A stretch of DNA of 9,518 nucleotides from Treponema sp. UBA4326 (GTDB taxonomy: Bacteria > Spirochaetota > Spirochaetia > Treponematales > Treponemataceae), in NCBI GenBank assembly GCA_002393835.1, contig DGTW01000340.1:1-9518 (forward strand), in the 5' to 3' direction. The notes beneath the pieces are model-generated. The model saw nothing but the letters and a program-made list of their open reading frames with translations, ran no database searches and was not told the DNA's origin. The position numbers were made by a program, and so were the translations under genes. Positions 5,126 through 9,518 of this stretch are shown here, one piece after another; position 1 is the first letter of the stretch; every line of letters begins with the position of its first letter.

Positions 5126-6587
5126 TGTACTTCATCCTGTCCAGGGCGACAGCCGTAATGATTATTATTCCCTTGAAGACAAACTGTAAGTTCGTATCGA
5201 TGCCTAAAAAACTCAGGCAGTAGGTGAGCGCCGTAAAGATTATTACTCCTGCTACTGCCCCGCTGATTTTACCTATTCCGCCGTTAAATGAAATTCCTCC
5301 GACAACACAGGCAGCGATTGCATCCAGCTCATAGCCTTGGCCTGTTCCCGCACTTGCATTTGCCCGGAAGACTTCAAGAAAAGCCCCGCAACCATAGAAA
5401 ATGCCGGCCATGGCAAAAACGGCAATGGTGACCCTAAAAACATTTATTCCGCTTACGCTGGCTGCCTCTGGATTTCCTCCAACCGCATACATGTTTTTTC
5501 CGAAGACGGTCTTGTTCCAGATAAACCAGGCGATTGCAACGGCTATTACGGCAGGCACAATCAGTTTTGGAAATGTTATAAGCTCGCCGTCAAAAACGCC
5601 TAAAACCCACGGTCCGCCAATCAGGTCTTTTATAGAACTGTCTATTGAGCCGACCGGAGTACCGTTGGTTCCGAAAAAAAGCAGGCCGTAAATGATGAGC
5701 TGGGTGGCAAGCGTCGAGATAAAAGGGTGAATTTTGAGCTTTGCGGTAAAGAAACCAGAAAAGACTGAGAAAAGGAGGCAGAAAAACACTGAGAGGAAAA
5801 GTGCCATAAGCAAGCGTACCAATGTGGGCAGGGCAGAAAAATCCCAGGGGGCGGCTCCAAAGAGACTGACAACATTCTGCCCCGGGTGAAGGATAAGTCC
5901 CGTAGTAATGGCTCCCAGGGCAACCATCCTTCCGACGCTTAAATCGGTTCCAGACAGAAGAATAAGGGAGGCGACTCCCAGGGCATAGAAAATCCTCACT
6001 GACGATTGCTCCAAAATGGCGAAAATATTCGGCAGGGTAAGGAGATTACCATTGCCAGAAAGCGGGGCGACTATGATGCAGATGATGAAGAAAATTAGAA
6101 TTGCAAGGTATAGGCCGCTGGAAAGCAAAAAGCGGGAAATACGGAAATTGTTCTTGAATGATAGAAGAAAAAGAAATAAATTTTCCAGTAAATTTGCCTT
6201 GCCGTCCCGGATGGTACGGTTTTTCTGAATGACTTCAAGCATGGCCTCTGTCATAACATCACGGGCCTTGTCCACCGTAGAGACATACTTGTTTTTTGCG
6301 TCAAAAATGGCCATTTTTTTCTCTGAGGCGCTTATTTTTTCATTTTTGAGCTTGTCGAGCTTTTGCCTGTGACCTGACTTCAGCATGGATATAAGCTCTT
6401 TTTGGTCGGCAATTATTCTGGATATGTATTCTTTTCCGATAAGATTGTTTCGTTTGACGGCTTCTTTTACCAGAGAGCGAATCTGACTGTCATGGCCTTT
6501 TTCATTTTTTTCCCTAAGCTCATTTATTTTTTCTGTGAGCAAGACCAGCTCTTGGTCTCTTTCATAGTATTTTATTTCTTTTCTCAT
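5112..6587 (-). CDS. mglC: Galactose/methyl-galactoside ABC transporter permease MglC with long N-terminal extension
   Basis: Inner-membrane permease that passes sugar delivered by MglB, powered by MglA. Of 491 residues, about 155-491 match the family: ILEQSSVRIFYALGVASLIL (191-210), SGTDLSVGR (212-220), NKTVFGKNMYAVGGNPEAAS (358-377; the loop expected to contact the ATPase), YELDAIAACVVGGISFNGGIG (419-439) and a C-terminus VALDRMKYIKRK nearly like that of E. coli MglC. E. coli MglC has 336 residues. Here residues 1 to about 130 are an added Lys/Glu-rich, probably helical or coiled-coil cytoplasmic segment, then a hydrophobic stretch (133-143) and the first clear membrane helix (158-175). The start ATG has GGAG seven bases upstream (5'-GGAGTAAAATT-ATG). 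It is last in the mgl operon, 68 bases after mglA. Confidence 0.93.
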   Translation of the reverse strand: MRKEIKYYERDQELVLLTEKINELREKNEKGHDSQIRSLVKEAVKRNNLIGKEYISRIIADQKELISMLKSGHRQKLDKLKNEKISASEKKMAIFDAKNKYVSTVDKARDVMTEAMLEVIQKNRTIRDGKANLLENLFLFLLSFKNNFRISRFLLSSGLYLAILIFFIICIIVAPLSGNGNLLTLPNIFAILEQSSVRIFYALGVASLILLSGTDLSVGRMVALGAITTGLILHPGQNVVSLFGAAPWDFSALPTLVRLLMALFLSVFFCLLFSVFSGFFTAKLKIHPFISTLATQLIIYGLLFFGTNGTPVGSIDSSIKDLIGGPWVLGVFDGELITFPKLIVPAVIAVAIAWFIWNKTVFGKNMYAVGGNPEAASVSGINVFRVTIAVFAMAGIFYGCGAFLEVFRANASAGTGQGYELDAIAACVVGGISFNGGIGKISGAVAGVIIFTALTYCLSFLGIDTNLQFVFKGIIIITAVALDRMKYIKRK

Positions 6588-6655
6588 AATTTTACTCCAT
6601 ATATAAAGCCCGTTCAGACTTCCCTGAATTGGGGCAGGTTCTTTCCTGAGACAGA
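6588..6655 (-). other. mglA-mglC spacer with two short stems and mglC ribosome site
   Basis: On the minus strand this gap holds CAGG-6-CCTG (6635-6648) and TTCAG-6-CTGAA (6613-6628), then GGAG (6595-6598) before mglC. The stems are short and no T-run follows directly, so they are at most mild attenuators or processing sites that set the permease level below that of mglA. Confidence 0.35.
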
Positions 6656-8152
6656 TTAAAGATACCTGGCCGAAAGTCTCAATAATTCTTCCTGATTTGT
6701 TGATTTTGTCTCAACTATGTCAGAAAGACGGTGATTTGACAGTACGGCGATTCGGTTCGTTATTCCCAAAAGCTCAGGCATTTCACTGGAAGCAAGGATT
6801 ATTATCGTGCCGTTCTTTGCCATTTCGATTATAAGCTGGTAGATTTCGTACTTTGCCCCTACATCAATGCCCCGGGTCGGTTCGTCAAGCAAAAGCACGG
6901 CCGGTGCGCGCTCGAGCCATTTTCCGATGATGACCTTCTGCTGATTCCCGCCAGAAAGGGCGCTTATGAGTTCTTGGGAAGAAAGGCATTTGACCCTCAT
7001 TCTCTCTATTTCACGGTCTGCCGCCGCCTTCATCTTGTGCTTTGAAAGGACGAGGTTCAGCTTGCGATAGGAGTCCAGGTTTGCTATTACGGTATTGAAT
7101 TCAATGCTTCCTGTGGCGAACATGCCGTTGGCCTTGCGCTCTTCCGTTACCAGGGCAAAACCATGCTTCATGGCATCCTGGGGGCTTGAAAAATGCAGCT
7201 TCTTTTTTGAAAACTCAATTCTTCCATTGGAAATGGCTCTTAGACCGAAAAGAGATTCCAAAAGCTCGCTTCTTCCGGCTCCTACGAGGCCGTATAGCCC
7301 AAGAATTTCCCCCTTGCGGACAGAAAATGAAATATCGTCAAGAATGGGGGCGTATTTTGTGGAAAGGTTTTTGACTTCCAGCTCCCAGTCTCCAGGCTCA
7401 TTGTCCAGGGGCGGAAAACGGTCTGTAAGTTCCCGGCCGACCATTGCCCTGACAAGCTCCTGCATGTTAGTTTCTGAGGATTTTTTTTGCATTACGAGAC
7501 TACCGTCCCTGAGAACGGCAATCTGATCGCATATTGCAAAAATCTCATCCATTTTGTGGGATATGTATATGAATGAGACACCCTGGCTTTTTAAGTCTTC
7601 GATTATCGAAAAAAGTTTCTGCACTTCCGGCTCTGTCAGAGAGGAAGTCGGCTCGTCAAGCACGATTACCTTAGCCTTGAAAGATACGGCCTTTGCAATC
7701 TCCACCATTTGCCTCTGGGAAACTGACATGTTTCGCATTATTGTCTGAGGATTGATGTTCATTCCAAGGTTTTCAAAAAGCACCTCGCTCTCCCTGAATA
7801 TCTTAGCCTCATCCACCATGCCGAATCGTTTTGGGGTGCGGCCAAGAAAAATATTGTCGGCCACGGAGCGATCCAGACACTGATTTAATTCCTGATGAAC
7901 CATTGCGAGGCCGTTTTTTAGGGCATCTCTTGGGCTCTTGAAATTAATGTGCTTTCCGTCCATGTAGAAAAAACCCTCGTCTTTGGAATATATTCCAAAG
8001 AGGCACTTCATCATGGTGGATTTGCCTGAGCCGTTCTCCCCCATGAGCCCGAGAACCGAGCCTTTTTTGACGCTGAGGTTGATTCCGTCCAAAACCGTAT
8101 TTTTTCCGAAGGATTTGGACAGGTTTTTAATTTCCAGAATATTTTCACTCAT
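6656..8152 (-). CDS. mglA: Galactose/methyl-galactoside ABC transporter ATPase MglA
   Basis: Cytoplasmic ATPase with two fused ABC modules that drives sugar import through MglC. The 498 residues show Walker A GENGSGKST (38-46), a degenerate signature MSVSQRQMVEIAKAV (142-156), Walker B VIVLDEPTSSL (162-172) and switch His199 in the first half. The second half has GLVGAGRSE (288-296), where the usual P-loop Lys is Arg, signature LSGGNQQKV (399-407), Walker B VLLLDEPTRGID (419-430), and SSE in place of the switch His. These asymmetries are normal for the MglA/RbsA sugar subfamily and point to one fully active ATP site. The ATG lies 24 bases after the mglB stop. The spacer has no good Shine-Dalgarno (sequence ends CATCAGCATTTT), so translation may be coupled to mglB. 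The ribose or xylose paralogue is less likely given the adjacent MglB and MglC. Confidence 0.95.
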   Translation of the reverse strand: MSENILEIKNLSKSFGKNTVLDGINLSVKKGSVLGLMGENGSGKSTMMKCLFGIYSKDEGFFYMDGKHINFKSPRDALKNGLAMVHQELNQCLDRSVADNIFLGRTPKRFGMVDEAKIFRESEVLFENLGMNINPQTIMRNMSVSQRQMVEIAKAVSFKAKVIVLDEPTSSLTEPEVQKLFSIIEDLKSQGVSFIYISHKMDEIFAICDQIAVLRDGSLVMQKKSSETNMQELVRAMVGRELTDRFPPLDNEPGDWELEVKNLSTKYAPILDDISFSVRKGEILGLYGLVGAGRSELLESLFGLRAISNGRIEFSKKKLHFSSPQDAMKHGFALVTEERKANGMFATGSIEFNTVIANLDSYRKLNLVLSKHKMKAAADREIERMRVKCLSSQELISALSGGNQQKVIIGKWLERAPAVLLLDEPTRGIDVGAKYEIYQLIIEMAKNGTIIILASSEMPELLGITNRIAVLSNHRLSDIVETKSTNQEELLRLSARYL

Positions 8153-8176
8153 AAAATGCTGATGTCACTTTGCCTG

Positions 8177-9376
8177 TTAGTATTTCAACTTGTCGAGGTA
8201 ATCCCGGGCTGAAGTTTCACGGAGTAAACCGATTACATAGGCATCGTATTTTCCAGGATTCGTGAGCTTGTCGAGAATGCTTGTTTCGCTGAAGCCGTCT
8301 CCGCTTGCATAAGTGCCCTTGAACTTAAAAAGATCTTCATAATAGCGGGCTTGCTTGACAAGAACGGTCTGGAAAGTGTCGGACGCGCTGAATGTTGAAT
8401 AGAAGACTTTCTTTTCTTCGGCATCAATCTGGCTGACTCCTTTGTCCTGACTGAAGTTCTTGAATTTTTCATAATTATCCTTTGTGACCGCAACGCTGTC
8501 TATGAGGAAAGATTTTTGCTCAGGGATGTAAACTGACTGCACCGCAATCTGGTTGCCATGCATGTCTGGTTTTGTTATGCCGCTCGTAATGATTTCGTTT
8601 GCCGAAAGATTATCAAACATATTCCTTAAAAGCTGCCAGATAAGTTCTACCTGACCGTCCGGATTCTGGAAAACGGTTCCAGTAAGACTGCCTTTTTCTA
8701 CGGCTTCGATTGCGTCAGCGACGGCATCATAGCCAAAAATTGGAAGTCCTGCCGGATAATTTGAAATCTGGAGGCAGCCCATGGCCATCTGGTCGTTGTT
8801 TGCGATGACCAAATCAATTTCATCTCCATACCTTGCAACCCAGTTTGCCATGGCCTCGGTGCTTGCGGCTGCATTCCATGTAGAGCCGTCCGTGCCTGTC
8901 ATTATTTTTCCGTCAAGCTCACGAACAATGTAGCTGTTTTCGCCTATCTTTATGCTGCCGTCCTTGACATTTTTCGCTTCGCAAGAGCCGTTCCAGGTTC
9001 CAAGTGCCGTTCTTACGGCTTCTGTCCTTCCCCTTGAATCTTTGTGGCCAATGTCACCGATGCAAAGCATGTAACCTATGATTCCGTCTCCGTTGCGGTC
9101 TATTTTTTTTGGATCTGATTTTTCGATGAAGTCAGTAACCATTCGGGCCTGGACAAAACCGCCTCGAAGGGCATCACATCCTACATGGTAAGTCTTCTCG
9201 TTCCACTTCATTACTTCCATGTCAATTTTGCCTGTCTGGGAATCAAGTGGAAGAAGGCCCTGGAAAATAATGGGTTTGTCCTTGTTTTTGATGTAATTCT
9301 GGGCTTTTTTTGAGCAGCTCGAAAATAAGGCCAGGACAGATAGGGCTGCGAGGGTAGTGATAAAAATTCTTTTCAT
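8177..9376 (-). CDS. mglB: Glucose/galactose-binding lipoprotein MglB, permuted domain order
   Basis: Sugar-binding lipoprotein that feeds the MglA/MglC importer. The 399 residues begin with a Lys/Arg signal peptide and lipobox FSSC, so Cys21 is the likely lipidated residue. Compared with E. coli MglB, residues 35-305 match its part from about residue 86 to the end: KTYHVGCDALRGG (61-73), calcium loop DRNGDGIIG (93-101), GHKDSRGR (110-117; ligand H111, D113, R117), STWNAA (W167), IANNDQMAMG (191-200), FGYDAV (D217) and NPDGQ (N238). The usual first strands are absent at the front. Instead residues 322-399 look like them at the back (SASDTFQTVL, with D333 and F335 in place of ligand D14 and F16). 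This circular permutation agrees with the divergent topology I recall for T. pallidum Tp0684. Gln39 replaces E. coli Asn91. It is first in the operon, with AGGAG before the ATG. Confidence 0.95.
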   Translation of the reverse strand: MKRIFITTLAALSVLALFSSCSKKAQNYIKNKDKPIIFQGLLPLDSQTGKIDMEVMKWNEKTYHVGCDALRGGFVQARMVTDFIEKSDPKKIDRNGDGIIGYMLCIGDIGHKDSRGRTEAVRTALGTWNGSCEAKNVKDGSIKIGENSYIVRELDGKIMTGTDGSTWNAAASTEAMANWVARYGDEIDLVIANNDQMAMGCLQISNYPAGLPIFGYDAVADAIEAVEKGSLTGTVFQNPDGQVELIWQLLRNMFDNLSANEIITSGITKPDMHGNQIAVQSVYIPEQKSFLIDSVAVTKDNYEKFKNFSQDKGVSQIDAEEKKVFYSTFSASDTFQTVLVKQARYYEDLFKFKGTYASGDGFSETSILDKLTNPGKYDAYVIGLLRETSARDYLDKLKY

Positions 9377-9384
9377 TTAGTTTT

Positions 9385-9389
9385 CTCCT
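9385..9389 (-). promoter_or_regulatory. Ribosome binding site of mglB
   Basis: On the minus strand AGGAG lies eight bases before the ATG (AGGAGAAAACTAA-ATG). It is the strongest ribosome site of the three mgl genes, fitting the need for more binding protein than transporter. Confidence 0.7.
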
Positions 9390-9429
9390 GCTGCATATTA
9401 GCGTGGTATTATTGATGAGAATGTGTTCC

Positions 9430-9446
9430 TTTAAGTATATCTTAAA
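9430..9446. promoter_or_regulatory. Palindrome over the mgl -10 box, candidate operator
   Basis: TTTAAG-TATAT-CTTAAA is a perfect 6-5-6 inverted repeat that contains the -10 box of the mgl promoter. Its position would let a bound repressor block RNA polymerase. AT-rich chance symmetry is the alternative, and no regulator gene is in view. Confidence 0.4.
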
Positions 9447-9461
9447 ATTTGTATTAGGCAA
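9434..9461 (-). promoter_or_regulatory. Promoter of the mglBAC operon
   Basis: Minus strand: TTGCCT (9456-9461), 16-base spacer, TATACT (9434-9439). Transcription would begin near 9427, leaving a leader of about 50 bases before mglB that contains its ribosome site. Confidence 0.6.
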
Positions 9462-9462
9462 G

Positions 9463-9489
9463 AAAAAAAGCCATTTTTTCACATGGGCT
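9463..9489 (-). terminator. Rho-independent terminator upstream of mglB
   Basis: Minus strand: AGCCCAT (9483-9489), 8-base A-rich loop, ATGGCT (9469-9474), then seven T. The stem is six pairs with one bulged C. It probably ends a gene lying beyond the right window edge and shields mglBAC from readthrough. Its T-run touches the mgl -35 box. Confidence 0.6.
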
Positions 9490-9518
9490 CCGTATTATAT
9501 TGCATTTGCAGGAAAAAT

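Noticed and set aside
5642..5923. 93-codon ORF in an alternative frame within mglC
   Set aside because: Overlaps conserved MglC sequence on the same strand in another frame; composition reflects membrane-helix codons.
7095..7526. Plus-strand ORF of 143 codons antisense to mglA
   Set aside because: MglA motifs run without interruption on the minus strand; the antisense translation is Ser/Pro/Arg-rich with no domain.
9243..9482. 79-codon minus-strand ORF overlapping the mglB start and leader
   Set aside because: It lies out of frame across the mglB signal peptide region and covers the terminator and promoter; no ribosome site or homology seen.
1..9518. CRISPR array, tRNA, rRNA, transposase or phage genes
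   Set aside because: No regularly spaced repeats, no cloverleaf-type or rRNA-like sequence and no transposase or integrase motifs were seen on reading either strand.

Overview
The window looks like chromosome of a spirochaete, most likely a host-associated Treponema. The best evidence is the mglB-mglA-mglC sugar transporter with a lipoprotein-type MglB whose domain order is permuted, as I recall being reported for the T. pallidum homologue Tp0684. A lax lipobox and moderate base composition fit. No rRNA, tRNA, CRISPR array, insertion sequence or phage gene was seen. Species cannot be decided from this sequence alone.

Layout, plus strand (1-5059): the 3' part of recA (the window cuts off its start), then folK starting directly after the recA stop, then scpA starting inside folK. 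A 152-bp gap follows, filled by a nested inverted-repeat element of the CTCTGTG family and a strong promoter. Then come scpB and an overlapping RluB-type pseudouridine synthase gene. An AT-rich 264-bp gap holds an easily missed 27-codon membrane-peptide gene and a second promoter lying directly against the next start codon. That promoter serves a HlyD-type membrane-fusion protein resembling those of NHLM peptide-export systems, but with no peptidase/ABC exporter or peptide precursor beside it. A hairpin ends this side.

Layout, minus strand (9376 back to 5112): mglB, mglA and mglC form one operon for galactose/glucose-type sugar import. It has its own promoter, a palindrome covering the -10 box, and a terminator just upstream that insulates it from the neighbouring unit. 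MglB binds sugar outside the inner membrane, MglC is the permease and MglA the tandem ATPase. MglC carries an unusual charged cytoplasmic N-terminal extension of about 130-150 residues.

The plus-strand genes are mostly housekeeping: recombination, folate synthesis, chromosome condensation (ScpA/ScpB act with SMC, which is not in the window) and 23S rRNA modification. Points most worth following are the permuted MglB, the orphan NHLM-like adaptor with its tiny membrane-peptide neighbour, the repeat element splitting scpA from scpB, two apparently leaderless mRNAs, the MglC extension and the Lys/Ala-rich tail of RecA.
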